Source: [Actinomadura] parvosata subsp. kistnae (GTDB lineage: Bacteria; Actinomycetota; Actinomycetes; Streptosporangiales; Streptosporangiaceae). Taken from it: a stretch of 64,000 nucleotides of DNA. Positions within the stretch are counted from its first letter, which is position 1, and every line of letters begins with the position of its first letter. A model generated the notes under the pieces. That model saw nothing but the letters and a program-made list of their open reading frames with translations, was not told where the DNA came from and did not search any database. Both the position numbers and the translations under genes were made by a program. Where the stretch lies: contig NZ_OOHJ01000013.1 of assembly GCF_900323885.1 (NCBI RefSeq), positions 232,909-296,908 on the forward strand. Direction: 5' to 3'. Positions 50,777-60,544 of the stretch are shown in pieces.

Positions 50777-50886
50777 GACCCGGACTGTAGACGCCGCCGC
50801 GAGGGACGAACCGCCGCCCCCTCGCCGTACCGGGCGAGCTGCGCTTCTCGCCAGGCCAGGGGGCGGCGGCGACCGAACGCCTGCCG

Positions 50887-52044
50887 TCAGTACCCGCCGT
50901 AGGGATTCTGGGAGGGCGACTGGTTCTGCGGGGCGCTCGACTTGTGGCCCGCCGGGTGCGTCGGGCTGCTCGACGGGCTGCTCGACGGCGCGCCCGCCGC
51001 CCCGTTGGAGCTCACCTTCGTGCCCTGCGGGGCGATGACCCCGATCAGGCCGTGCTTGGTGCCGTCGATGCCGGCGGAGAACCACAGCGAGCTCTCGCCG
51101 CCCGTGGCGGCCGTGCCCGGCTCCAGGTCCCACAGGCCCGGCAGCACGATCGGCTTGCCGTCGGACGTCCGCAGCGCGCCCAGGTGCCTGCCGCTGCGGT
51201 ACGCCTGCACGGTGCCGTCACCGAAGTTGCCGACCAGCAGCGCGTTGCGGTACTGGCTCCAGCCCTTGGGCGCGGCCGTGATGCCCCACGGGGCGTTCAG
51301 CCCGACGCGGGAGATGCGCCCCGTCAGGCGCCCACTGGCGTTGAAGCGGCTGACGAAGCCCTTGCCGTTGCCGAAGACCGGCTTGCCGGTGCTCGGGTCG
51401 CGCAGGGCGTAGGCGACCCAGATGCTGCCGTTGGCGACCGCCACGTTGTAGGCGTTGTAACCCCTCGGCAGCGCCCGGTCCCTGAACTGCCACTTCGCCA
51501 GGTGGATGCGCTGGAAGTCCTCGTCGAAGGCGTGGATGCGCCCGCTGGCGAAGTCCGCGGCGAGCAGGAAGGCCTCGTCCTCGGTCTGGACGAGCTCCAG
51601 CCCCTTGTAGTCGGCGCCGCGGGTGAACGCCGCGATGATCGCGTTGGCGGGGTCCACCTCCGCGTTCCATCCGCTGATGGCGCCGCTCGGGCTGGAGAAG
51701 ATGAACGAGGCGGGCTTGCCCTTGACCGTGAACCCGTCGCCGGGGTTGAACACCTGGCCCGTCGGGGCTCCGCCCGGGATGGCCACCTCCGTCTTCTCCT
51801 TCTTGCCCGTGCCGGAGTAGACGGTGGCGCTACCGGTGCCGGTGTTCGAGACCCACAGAGTCTTGCCCATGGCCAGGCCCCACGGGTTGACGACCTTGGG
51901 GTCGGTGACCGGGGCTTTGCCCTGAACGTCCGACACAAGGTTGATGACGTCGAATCGCGTCCTGGTGGTGGCGTGTGCGGGAGAGGTGAGAGTCGCTCCC
52001 AGAACGACCGCAACAGCGCAGAGTGTGATGATGCGTGGCCGCAT
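50887..52044 (-). CDS. Secreted TIGR03118-type beta-propeller protein
   Basis: 385 residues from ATG 52044, with AGGAGG seven bases upstream. A signal peptide (IITLCAVAVVLGATLTSPAHA) leads into a six-bladed-propeller-like repeat domain: VTDPKVVNPWGLAMGKTLWVSNTGTG, GFTVKGKPASFIFSSPSGAISGW, NAYNVAVANGSIWVAYAL, NAPWGITAAPKG and ALLVGNFGDGTVQAY. It ends in a Ser/Pro/Gln-rich tail. This matches the TIGR03118 family (name from memory). Likely binds surface or extracellular partners; no enzymatic residues visible. Confidence 0.86.
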   Translation of the reverse strand: MRPRIITLCAVAVVLGATLTSPAHATTRTRFDVINLVSDVQGKAPVTDPKVVNPWGLAMGKTLWVSNTGTGSATVYSGTGKKEKTEVAIPGGAPTGQVFNPGDGFTVKGKPASFIFSSPSGAISGWNAEVDPANAIIAAFTRGADYKGLELVQTEDEAFLLAADFASGRIHAFDEDFQRIHLAKWQFRDRALPRGYNAYNVAVANGSIWVAYALRDPSTGKPVFGNGKGFVSRFNASGRLTGRISRVGLNAPWGITAAPKGWSQYRNALLVGNFGDGTVQAYRSGRHLGALRTSDGKPIVLPGLWDLEPGTAATGGESSLWFSAGIDGTKHGLIGVIAPQGTKVSSNGAAGAPSSSPSSSPTHPAGHKSSAPQNQSPSQNPYGGY

Positions 52045-52153
52045 CCGTTGCCTCCTAGTTAGCGCTTGTGACGCGAGATACGCGGACGGAGGAGGCGGGG
52101 TTCAGCCGGGCCAGAAATAGAGTTATTCGCGTCTGCGGGGAAGATAGACAGTC

Positions 52154-52888
52154 ATGAACGTGCTGGGCATCGACATCGGCGGCTCCGGGATCAAGGGCGC
52201 GCCCGTCGACACAGAGGCCGGTGAGCTGCTGGAAGAGCGGCTCCGCATCCCCACTCCCGAGCCGTCGTCCCCCGAGAAGGTGGCCGCGGTGATCGACACG
52301 ATCTCCCGCCATTTCGGATGGACCGGCCCGGTCGGGGTGACCTTCCCCGGGGTCGTGGTGAACGGGGTGATCAAGACGGCCGCCAACGTGGACCGCTCCT
52401 GGATCGGGGTCGACGCGGCGCAGCTGTTCGGCGGGGCCACCGTGCTCAACGACGCCGACGCCGCCGGGCTGGCCGAGGTCCGCTTCGGCGAGGGACGGGA
52501 CCGGACGGGCACGATCCTGGTGCTGACGTTCGGGACGGGCATCGGCAGCGCCCTGTTCGTGGACGGGCAGCTGGTCCCCAACACCGAGCTGGGGCACCTG
52601 GAGCTCAACGGCAAGGAGGCCGAGCACCACGCCTCCGACCGGGCCCGCGAGAAGCACGACCTGAGCTGGGAGAAGTGGGCGGAGCGGGTGGAGGAGTACC
52701 TGCGTCACGTCGAGATGTTGTTCTCCCCGTCGCTGATCGTGATCGGCGGGGGTGTCAGCAAGAAGGCGCAGAAGTTCCTGCCGTACGTCCGGCTGGACAC
52801 GCCCGTGGTGCCGGCCGCGCTGCAGAACCAGGCGGGCATCATCGGCGCCGCCCACGCGGCCGCGAGCCGCATGCAGCGCGTCCACTGA
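52154..52888 (+). CDS. ppgK: Polyphosphate glucokinase
   Basis: 244 residues. ROK-type kinase: phosphate motif [11 protein letters not shown] at 5-15, catalytic Asp in [23 protein letters not shown], and the PPGK-specific C-terminal [14 protein letters not shown]. The ROK zinc-finger motif of classical glucokinases is absent, as usual for actinobacterial PPGK. It phosphorylates glucose using inorganic polyphosphate (or ATP) in the cytoplasm. GGGGAAG precedes the ATG. Stands alone, convergent to the MarR gene. Confidence 0.95.
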   Translation: MNVLGIDIGGSGIKGAPVDTEAGELLEERLRIPTPEPSSPEKVAAVIDTISRHFGWTGPVGVTFPGVVVNGVIKTAANVDRSWIGVDAAQLFGGATVLNDADAAGLAEVRFGEGRDRTGTILVLTFGTGIGSALFVDGQLVPNTELGHLELNGKEAEHHASDRAREKHDLSWEKWAERVEEYLRHVEMLFSPSLIVIGGGVSKKAQKFLPYVRLDTPVVPAALQNQAGIIGAAHAAASRMQRVH

Positions 52889-52934
52889 CGTCTGCCGCTG
52901 GATAGCCCGGGGCGCGTGTCATGCGCCCGGGCGG

Positions 52935-53375
52935 TCAGCCGTCCGAGCCGGCCAGGGCCTCGGCCATGGCGTCGAGCTGCCGCAGCAGCACCTCCGCCTG
53001 CGCCCGGTCCAGGCCGGCCGTCATCCGCCGCTCGACGGCCAGCACGTCGGCCCTGGCCGCTTCCAGCACCCTTTCCCCCGCCTCCGTGAGCCGCGTCGGC
53101 AGCGCGCGCCCCGACGGAGCAGTGGCGGGCCGCGACACCAGGCCCGCCTCCTCCAGGTTGCGCAGCACCACGTTCATCGACTGCCGCGTCACGAACGCCC
53201 CGCGCGCCAGCTCCGCGTTCGACAGCTCCGGCCGCTGCCCGAGCATCTCCAGGCACGCGTACTGCGGCGTGGTGAGCCCGTGGGCGCGCAGCGCGGCGTC
53301 CATGGCGGCCCTGAGGGCGGCCTGCACCCGCTTGAGCTGGTAGCCGACGGTCCGGTACACATCGTCTTGCGTCAT
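52935..53375 (-). CDS. MarR family transcriptional regulator
   Basis: 146 residues. Winged helix with helix 1 LKRVQAALRAAMDAALRAHG, recognition region NAELARGAFVTRQSMNVVLRNL and wing EAGLVSRPATAPSGRALPTRL, then a long dimerisation helix. The ATG is inside a perfect 18-bp palindrome (53374-53391), consistent with autorepression. Divergent from the VOC gene at 53435, which shares the operators; it likely represses that gene until an inducer, perhaps an electrophile or aromatic acid, is bound. Confidence 0.93.
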   Translation of the reverse strand: MTQDDVYRTVGYQLKRVQAALRAAMDAALRAHGLTTPQYACLEMLGQRPELSNAELARGAFVTRQSMNVVLRNLEEAGLVSRPATAPSGRALPTRLTEAGERVLEAARADVLAVERRMTAGLDRAQAEVLLRQLDAMAEALAGSDG

Positions 53376-53419
53376 GTCAGAATTCTGACATATGCTCTCC
53401 TATGTCAAAACCCTGACAT
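53374..53419. promoter_or_regulatory. Two MarR operator palindromes between MarR and VOC genes
   Basis: ATGTCAGAATTCTGACAT (53374-53391) is a perfect 18-bp palindrome. ATGTCA-6-TGACAT (53402-53419) repeats the same half-sites with a different 6-base spacer. Both match the usual MarR half-site spacing. Each is close to one of the divergent start codons, so the regulator should control both genes. Direct sequence observation. Confidence 0.82.
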
Positions 53420-53434
53420 CGAAACGAGGGCATC

Positions 53435-53794
53435 ATGACCGTCACCGGAATCGACTTCGTCGCGCTGCAGGTCCGCGACGTCGAGCAGGCCGCCGCGTTC
53501 TTCGAGACGCGCCTGGGCCTCAAGCGCGCCCCGGCGAGCCCGCCGGGCGCGGTCGTGTTCGCCACCGAGCCCATCCCCTTCGCCGTCCGCGAGCCGCTGC
53601 CCGGCGTGGACCTGCCCGAGCGGCCCGGCACCGGCGTGGCGCTCTGGCTCAAGGCCGGCGACGCCCAGCAGCTGCACGACGAGCTCCAGGCGGCGGGCGT
53701 GCCGATCGTCGGCCCGCCGGTGGACGGCCCCTTCGGCCGCACGTTCAGCTTCGCCGGCCCCGAGGGCTACGTGATCACGATTCACGATCGCTGA
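53435..53794 (+). CDS. VOC family protein (glyoxalase/bleomycin-resistance fold)
   Basis: 119 residues, one VOC module with two beta-alpha-beta-beta-beta units: TGIDFVALQVRDVEQAAAFFETRLGL and VALWLKAGDAQQLHDELQAAGVPIVGPP, ending in FSFAGPEGYVITIHD. The usual metal ligands of glyoxalase-type enzymes (His near the N-terminus, Glu at the end) are not fully present: a Val-Ala replaces the first His. So binding or a different reaction is possible. MarR-controlled detoxification is the likely role. Confidence 0.88.
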   Translation: MTVTGIDFVALQVRDVEQAAAFFETRLGLKRAPASPPGAVVFATEPIPFAVREPLPGVDLPERPGTGVALWLKAGDAQQLHDELQAAGVPIVGPPVDGPFGRTFSFAGPEGYVITIHDR

Positions 53795-53888
53795 GACACG
53801 GGCGATATTGGGATGCGCGCGGCGGGCGCGTCAGGCACCATGGGCGGTTGGCTCCGGCGATGCGGGGCTCAAATATCCTGAAAGCAGT

Positions 53889-56800
53889 ATGGGAACGCCT
53901 TCGTTGTCCTCTCCACTCGCCGACCTCCAGTCTCGCCTGCCCGAGCTCATGCCGCGCGACCAGCGGCGGCTGCGGCGCCGGCTCGACGGCATGCGCCGCG
54001 TGCGCTCCCGTGACGCCCGCGACAAGATCGTCGCGGAGATCCTGGCCGACGTGGAGCGGGCCGAGCAACGACTGGTACGGCGCCGCGAGGCCGTACCAGT
54101 AGTGAGATATCCAGAAAACCTGCCGGTCTCGCAGCGTAAAGACGACATCCTGGAGGCCATCCGCGACCACCAGGTCGTGATCATCGCCGGCGAGACGGGC
54201 TCCGGCAAGACCACGCAGATCCCCAAGATCTGCCTGGAGCTGGGCCGGGGCGTGCGCGGGCTGATCGGCCACACCCAGCCCCGCCGCATCGCCGCCCGCA
54301 CCGTCGCCGAGCGCATCGCCGAAGAGCTCGGCACCGGCCTCGGCGAGGTGGTCGGCTACAAGGTCCGCTTCACCGACCAGGCCAGCGACCGCACCCTGGT
54401 CAAGCTCATGACCGACGGCATCCTGCTGGCCGAGCTGCAGAACGACCGCATGCTCGACCAGTACGACACGCTGATCATCGACGAGGCCCACGAGCGCAGC
54501 CTCAACATCGACTTCATCCTCGGCTACCTCAAGCAGCTCCTCCCCAAGCGCCCCGACCTCAAGGTCGTCATCACCAGCGCCACCATCGACCCCGAGCGGT
54601 TCTCCCGCCACTTCGACGACGCGCCGATCATCGAGGTCTCCGGCCGCACCTACCCGGTGGAGGTGCGCTACCGCCCGCTGGAGGAGGACGACGACCAGAC
54701 GCAGGGCATCGTCGACGCCTGCCGCGAGCTGATCGGCGAGGGGCCGGGCGACATCCTGGTGTTCCTGTCGGGCGAGCGGGAGATCCGCGACGCCGCCGAC
54801 GCCCTGGCCAAGGCCGAGTTCCGCAACACCGAGGTGCTGCCCCTCTACGCCCGCCTCAGCGCCGCCGAGCAGCACCGCGTCTTCCAGCGCCACACCGGCC
54901 GCCGCATCGTGCTGGCCACCAACGTCGCCGAGACCTCGCTCACCGTCCCCGGCATCAAGTACGTCGTCGACCCCGGCTACGCCCGCATCTCCCGCTACAG
55001 CCACCGCACCAAGGTGCAGCGCCTGCCGATCGAGCCGATCTCGCAGGCCAGCGCCAACCAGCGCAAGGGCCGCTCCGGACGCACGTCCGACGGCATCTGC
55101 ATCCGCCTGTACGAGGAGGAGGACTTCCTCGGCCGGCCGGAGTTCACCGACCCCGAGATCCTGCGCACCAACCTGGCCTCCGTCATCCTCCAGATGACCT
55201 CGATCGGGCTCGGCGACATCGAGGCGTTCCCGTTCGTCGAGCCGCCCGACCGCCGCCAGGTCAAGGACGGCGTCAACCTGCTGCACGAGCTCGGCGCGTT
55301 CGACGCCCAGAACAAGCTCACCCCCATCGGGCGCAAGCTCGCCCAGCTCCCCGTCGACCCGCGCCTGGGCCGCATGGTGCTGGAGGCCGAGAAGAACGGC
55401 TGCCTGCGCGAGGTCATGGTGATCGCCGCCGCGCTGTCCATCCAGGACCCGCGCGAGCGCCCCGCCGACAAGCAGCAGCAGGCCGACGAGAAGCACCGGC
55501 GCTTCGCCGACCCCGAGTCCGACTTCATGGCCTACGTCAACCTGTGGAACTACCTGCGCGACAAGCAGAAGGAGCTGTCGTCCAGCGCGTTCCGCCGATT
55601 GTGCAAGGCGGAGTTCCTCAACTACCTGCGCGTGCGCGAGTGGCAGGACATCTACAGCCAGCTGCGCCAGTCGCTCGGCGTCCAGCCCGGCAGCGGCGCG
55701 GCCGACCCCTACCACGTGCACGTGTCGCTGCTCGTCGGGCTGCTGTCGCACATCGGCGTCAAGGACGTCATGGAGAAGCGCGGCGCCGACGGCCGCCGCC
55801 CCATCCAGGAGTATCTCGGCGCCCGCAACGCCCGCTTCGCCATCTTCCCCGGCTCCGCGCTGGCCAAGAAGCAGCCGCAGTGGATCATGTCGGCCGAGCT
55901 CGTCGAGACCTCCCGCCTCTGGGCCCGGGTCAACGCCAAGATCGAGCCCGACTGGGTCGAGCCGCTCGCCCAGCACCTCGTCAAACGCACCTACTCCGAG
56001 CCGCACTGGGAGAAGAACCAGGGCGCCGTGATCGCCCTGGAGAAGGTCACCCTCTACGGCGTGCCGATCGTGACCGGCCGCAAGGTCAACTACGGCCGCA
56101 TCGACCCCGACCTGTCGCGCGAGCTGTTCATCAGGCACGCGCTGGTCGAGGGCGACTGGGACACCCACCACCAGTTCCTCAAGGACAACCGCCGGCTGCT
56201 CGGCGAGGTCGAGGAGCTGGAGAACCGCGCCCGCCGCCGCGACATCCTCGTCGACGACGAAGCCCTGTTCGACTTCTACGACCAGCGCGTTCCGGCCGAC
56301 GTCGTCTCCGCCCGGCACTTCGACTCCTGGTGGAAGAAGACCCGGCAGGAGCAGCCCGACCTGCTCACGTTCTCGCCGGAGATGCTGGTCAACGAGGGCG
56401 CCGACGTCAGCACCCGCGACTACCCCGACACCTGGAAACAGCTCGGCCAGCGGATGAAGCTGACCTACCAGTTCGAGCCGGGCGCCGACGCCGACGGCGT
56501 CACCGTGCACGTGCCCCTCCAGGTGCTCAACCAGGTCACCTCCGACGGCTTCGACTGGCAGATCCCCGGCCTGCGCGAAGAGCTGATCACCGCCCTGATC
56601 CGCTCCCTCCCCAAGCACCTGCGCCGCAACTTCGTGCCCGCCCCCAACTACGCCAAGCAGGTGCTCGCCGGCGTCAAGCAGGGCGCCGAGCCGCTGCTGG
56701 CAGCCGTCGAACGCGAGCTGCTGCGCCTGACCGGCATCCGCGTGCCCCGCGACGCCTGGCAGCTCGACCAGGTGCCCGACCACCTGCGCATCACCTACCG

Positions 56801-57758
56801 CGTGATCGACGAGCGCAAGCGCACCGTCGCCGAGGACAAAGACCTCGACGCGCTCAAACGCCGCCTCGCGCCCCGCCTGCGCCAGACGCTCTCCCAGGCC
56901 GGCGACGACCTGGAGCAGACCGGCCTGCACACCTGGAGCTTCGGCACCCTGCCCAAGGTCTTCGAGCAGGGCCGCATGAAGGGCTACCCGGCCCTCGTCG
57001 ACGCGGGCGACTCGGTCTCCATCAAGATCTTCGAAACGCAGGCCGAGCAGCGCCGCTCCCACTGGCCCGGCGTGCGCCGCCTGCTCCTGCTCAACGTCAC
57101 CAACCCCGCCAAGTCGCTGCTCGGCGGCCTGTCCAACCAGGCCAAGCTGGCCCTGTCACGCAGCCCCCACGGCGGGGCCGTGGCCTTGTTCGACGACGTG
57201 GTCAATGCCGCCGTCGACAAGCTCATGCGCGACGCCGGCGGCCCCGCCTGGGACCCGGTCGGCTTCGACCGCCTCTACCAGCACGTGCGCGCCCACCTGT
57301 ACGACACGGCCGCCGACGTGCTGGCCAAGGTGGAGCAGATCCTCAGCGTCTGGCACGAGTCGAACGTCCGCCTCGACGCCTTGCGGCCGAGCGCGGCGAC
57401 GGACGACGTACGCGACCAGCTCGGCAAGCTCGTCTACGCCGGCTTCGTCACGGCCACCGGCTACCAGCGCCTCTCCGACATCCTCCGCTACATCCGCGCC
57501 ATCGACCGCCGCCTCACCAAGCTCCCCGAGGAGCCGTGGCGCGACCAGGAGTGGATGGACCGCGTGCACAAGGTCGAGGACGACTATCGGGACGTGCTGG
57601 AGCGGCTGCATCCGGCCCGGCGCGGGGACCCGGACGTGGTGGAGATCCGGTGGATGATCGAGGAGCTGCGGGTCAGCTTCTTCGCCCAGACGCTCGGCAC
57701 CCCCACCCCTGTGTCGGAGAAGCGCATCGCGAAGGCGCTGGAGAAGCTCACACCCTGA
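53889..57758 (+). CDS. hrpA: ATP-dependent RNA helicase HrpA (DEAH)
   Basis: 1289 residues from ATG 53889. Walker A GETGSGKTT at 101-109, DEAH at 198-201, SAT motif III, and helicase motif VI QRKGRSGR, followed by the HA2/OB-fold region and the long DUF3418 C-terminus seen in HrpA (EQGRMKGYPALVDAGDSVSI, PVSEKRIAKALEKL). Full family length. It unwinds RNA in the cytoplasm, for example in ribosome or mRNA processing. Its last 11 bases overlap the convergent Uma2 gene. A long antisense frame in this region is only a codon-bias shadow. Confidence 0.95.
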   Translation: MGTPSLSSPLADLQSRLPELMPRDQRRLRRRLDGMRRVRSRDARDKIVAEILADVERAEQRLVRRREAVPVVRYPENLPVSQRKDDILEAIRDHQVVIIAGETGSGKTTQIPKICLELGRGVRGLIGHTQPRRIAARTVAERIAEELGTGLGEVVGYKVRFTDQASDRTLVKLMTDGILLAELQNDRMLDQYDTLIIDEAHERSLNIDFILGYLKQLLPKRPDLKVVITSATIDPERFSRHFDDAPIIEVSGRTYPVEVRYRPLEEDDDQTQGIVDACRELIGEGPGDILVFLSGEREIRDAADALAKAEFRNTEVLPLYARLSAAEQHRVFQRHTGRRIVLATNVAETSLTVPGIKYVVDPGYARISRYSHRTKVQRLPIEPISQASANQRKGRSGRTSDGICIRLYEEEDFLGRPEFTDPEILRTNLASVILQMTSIGLGDIEAFPFVEPPDRRQVKDGVNLLHELGAFDAQNKLTPIGRKLAQLPVDPRLGRMVLEAEKNGCLREVMVIAAALSIQDPRERPADKQQQADEKHRRFADPESDFMAYVNLWNYLRDKQKELSSSAFRRLCKAEFLNYLRVREWQDIYSQLRQSLGVQPGSGAADPYHVHVSLLVGLLSHIGVKDVMEKRGADGRRPIQEYLGARNARFAIFPGSALAKKQPQWIMSAELVETSRLWARVNAKIEPDWVEPLAQHLVKRTYSEPHWEKNQGAVIALEKVTLYGVPIVTGRKVNYGRIDPDLSRELFIRHALVEGDWDTHHQFLKDNRRLLGEVEELENRARRRDILVDDEALFDFYDQRVPADVVSARHFDSWWKKTRQEQPDLLTFSPEMLVNEGADVSTRDYPDTWKQLGQRMKLTYQFEPGADADGVTVHVPLQVLNQVTSDGFDWQIPGLREELITALIRSLPKHLRRNFVPAPNYAKQVLAGVKQGAEPLLAAVERELLRLTGIRVPRDAWQLDQVPDHLRITYRVIDERKRTVAEDKDLDALKRRLAPRLRQTLSQAGDDLEQTGLHTWSFGTLPKVFEQGRMKGYPALVDAGDSVSIKIFETQAEQRRSHWPGVRRLLLLNVTNPAKSLLGGLSNQAKLALSRSPHGGAVALFDDVVNAAVDKLMRDAGGPAWDPVGFDRLYQHVRAHLYDTAADVLAKVEQILSVWHESNVRLDALRPSAATDDVRDQLGKLVYAGFVTATGYQRLSDILRYIRAIDRRLTKLPEEPWRDQEWMDRVHKVEDDYRDVLERLHPARRGDPDVVEIRWMIEELRVSFFAQTLGTPTPVSEKRIAKALEKLTP

Positions 57759-58407
57759 TCATGGAGGTGTCGAGCTCGAAGTCGATGGGGGAGGGCAGGT
57801 GGATGCGCTTGCCCAGCGCCACCGAGGTGGTCGTGCAGTACTTGCCGTCTTGGATGTTGCTGTAGACGGTGACGGCCGGCGGCTCGGCGATCGGATCGAT
57901 CAGCAGATAGACCGGGACCCGGCCGAGCGCGTAGAGCCGCGGCTTGGTCACGCGGTCGGCGAGGGTGCTGGTGGGCGAGACGACCTCGGCGGCCATGATG
58001 ACGCCGGACGACAGCAGCTCATCGCCCCACCGGCTGCAGTCGGGCGGGGTCAGCACATAGTCCGGAGAGAACGAGTCTCGGGGGCCTTCGATGCAGATGG
58101 ACGGCCCCTGAGGTGACCCGCTCCAGCCGCGCTCCTTGCGCAGCGGGAAGAGGGCGTCATGCAGGTCAGCGGCCCTCCAGGAATGCTCGGGGCTGCCGAC
58201 TGGGCTCACTAGCAGGTTCCCTTCGATGACCTCGACCCGGAAGCCGGGGAGGGGGGGCAGGACATCGAACAACTCTCTTGCGGTGCGGAGCATGGGCTCG
58301 GGGGGCTCGGGCTGGGTCGCCGGAGGTTCGATCGCCATGGCTACCATCGAATCTGTCCCTTCGTGTTCGAACGGGTACGCTAAGTATGTCACCGGGTCAT
58401 CACCCAT
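57748..58407 (-). CDS. Uma2 family protein (PD-(D/E)XK endonuclease-like)
   Basis: 219 residues; ATG at 58347 or 58338 would trim a poorly conserved N-terminus. The Uma2 pattern is clear: FRVEVIEGNLLVSP, DSFSPDYVLTPPDCS (active-site Asp), VIMAAEVVSPTSTLADRVTKPRLYALGRVPVYLLIDP (Glu-x-Val) and the strand GKRIHLPSPIDFELDT. These proteins belong to a restriction-endonuclease-like fold abundant in cyanobacteria and actinobacteria; the cellular substrate is unknown. Its stop lies 11 bases inside the end of hrpA on the other strand. Confidence 0.9.
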   Translation of the reverse strand: MGDDPVTYLAYPFEHEGTDSMVAMAIEPPATQPEPPEPMLRTARELFDVLPPLPGFRVEVIEGNLLVSPVGSPEHSWRAADLHDALFPLRKERGWSGSPQGPSICIEGPRDSFSPDYVLTPPDCSRWGDELLSSGVIMAAEVVSPTSTLADRVTKPRLYALGRVPVYLLIDPIAEPPAVTVYSNIQDGKYCTTTSVALGKRIHLPSPIDFELDTSMIRV

Positions 58408-58458
58408 AGCGACCGAAGCGGCCGCCTCCGCTCGCAGCGGAAGCGGCCGGTGAAGGGC

Positions 58459-60461
58459 TCAGGCGGGCACGCCGGAAACGTCCCGGTCGTAGAAGCGGTG
58501 CCCGGCCACGGCCTCGGCGAAGGCGGTGGCGATGTCGTCCCCGACGATCACCCCCACGTCGTTGGGCAGCCGGGCCGCCTCCACGAGCTGCCGGCCCGAC
58601 CCCACGGCCCCCACCGCCTTGCCGTGGCGGAAGGCCTCCAGGACGAAGAACACGGCCCGGGCGGAGGCGGACAGGAGGGCGCCGTCGGCGGCCACCACCG
58701 CGTCGTAGAGGACGGAGCTGGCCGCGCTGAGCTGCCGGTCCACCGGGAGGCCGCCGAGCGTGCCCTCGCGGGGCGCGACGATCTCGCAGACGGCCCCCTG
58801 GCCCTCCAGGGCCTGGCGCAGGGTGGTGACGGCGGCGGCGTCCGTGCCGTCGGCCATCAGGATGGCGATCTTGCGGGTGGCGACGCTGCGGGGCTGGCCG
58901 GTCATGCTGAGGGCGGGGGAGGTGCGGGAGTGCACCTGGCCGCCGCCGGGCGCGGGCAGGCCGAGGCCCTGCGCGACGGCCGCCCCGAGGTCGGGATGGA
59001 TTCTGCCGAGGTGGGCGACCACGGCCTGCTTGATGGGCGGCCGCTCGACGTGCCCCAGCTCGAACAGGAACGCGGCCACGATGTGCCGCTTCTCCCAGTC
59101 GGCCATGCTGTTCCAGAACAGGGTGGCCTGGCTGTAATGGTCCTCGAAGCTGGGGCTGCGCCGGCGGATCTTGGTGCCTTCCACCTTCTCCTGGTAGTGC
59201 CGGTAGCCGTCCCGGGCGGCGGGCAGCCGCCGCTGATGGAGTTGGGGGCGTAGCTGGTGCGCGACTCGTGGATCAGGTGCTGGTGGAAGCCGTCGCGCTG
59301 GTCGTTGCGTACGGGGGCGATCGGCCGGTTGATGGGGATCTGCGTGAAGTTGGGGCCGCCGAGGCGCAGGAGCTGGGTGTCGAGGTAGGAGAAGTTCCTG
59401 GCCTGGAGCAGGGGGTCGTTGGTGAAGTCGATGCCGGGCACGACGTTGGCCGTGTGGAAGGCGACCTGCTCGGTCTCGGCGTGGAAGTTCTGCGGGTTGC
59501 GGGTGAGCGTCATCTTGCCGATGGGCCGCAGCGGGACCTGCTCCTCGGGGATGATCTTCGTGGGGTCGAGCAGGTCGAAGTCGAAGTCGTGCTCGCGCGA
59601 CTCGGGCACGAGCTGCACGCACAGCTCGTACTCGGGGTAGGCGCCCCGCTCGATCGCCTCCCAGAGGTCGCGGCGGTTGAAGTCGGGGTCGTTGCCCTGG
59701 ATGCGCAGCACCTCGTCCCACACCAGCGAGTACGTCCCGAGCCTGGGCCGCCAGTGCCACTTGACGAACGTCCCCTGCCCCTGGGCGTTGACCAGCCGGA
59801 ACGTGTGCACCCCGAACCCCTGCATCATCCGGTAGCTGCGCGGGATCGCCCGGTCGGACATCACCCACATGACCATGTGCAGCGACTCGGGCTGGAGCTG
59901 GACGAAGTCCCAGAACGTGTCGTGCGCCGACTGCGCCTGCGGGATCTCCCAGTGCGGCTCGGGTTTGACGGCGTGCACGAAGTCGGGGAACTTGATGCCG
60001 TCCTGGATGAAGAAGACGGGGATGTTGTTGCCGACGATGTCGAAGTTGCCCTGGCCGGTGTAGAACTTCGTGGCGAAGCCGCGCACGTCGCGTACGGTGT
60101 CGGCGGAGCCGCGGAAGCCGGCGACGGTGGAGAAGCGCACGAAGGTGGGCGTCCGCGCGGAGGTGTCGTTCAGGAACTCGGCGCAGGTGTACTCGCCGAG
60201 CGGCTCGTACAGCTCGAAGATCCCGTACGCGCCGGAGCCGCGGGCGTGCACCACCCGCTCGGGGATGCGCTCGTGGTCGAAGCGGGTGATCTTCTCGCGG
60301 AAGTGGAAGTCCTCCATGAGGGTCGGCCCGCGGGTGCCGGCCTTGAGCGAGTTGTCCGTGTCGTCGACCGGGATGCCCTGGTCGGTGGTCATGGTGTGGT
60401 CGTCGAGAGGTACGCGGTGCTCGTCGAGCTGGCGGTCCTTCGCGTCACGCTCGGATTGCAT
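58459..60461 (-). pseudogene. katE: Large-subunit catalase KatE with one frame break
   Basis: Read across two frames this is a full-length clade II catalase of about 667 residues. The N-terminal frame (60461 to about 59225) has [27 protein letters not shown] (catalytic His), [11 protein letters not shown] (distal Asn region) and [14 protein letters not shown]. The C-terminal frame (about 59215 to 58459) has [32 protein letters not shown] and a DJ-1/GATase-like domain (RKIAILMADGTDAAAV). The joint sits at CTGCCCGCCGCCCGGGACGG, and inserting one base restores it. A base-call error is likely; otherwise the enzyme is cut before its C-terminal domain. It breaks down hydrogen peroxide. Confidence 0.8.
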
Positions 60462-60544
60462 GAAAAGATCCCCCTTACAGGTGTTTCGTCCGGTCTCGGC
60501 TGCTGGCCGGACCGATGAGGTGAAACGTGCGAGCAGGGGGATCG

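Noticed and set aside
50777..50886. TPP riboswitch upstream of the TenA gene
   Set aside because: The leader is short and I could not find the conserved CTGAGA/ACCTGA-type core.
53775..57062. Open frame of 1095 codons antisense to hrpA
   Set aside because: It mirrors the codon bias of hrpA; the translation is a Leu/Val/Gly/Asp-rich run without domains or ribosome binding site.
60461..60544. Short upstream peptide gene between katE and the HAD gene
   Set aside because: No start with a ribosome binding site and no conserved-looking sequence in the 83-base divergent gap.
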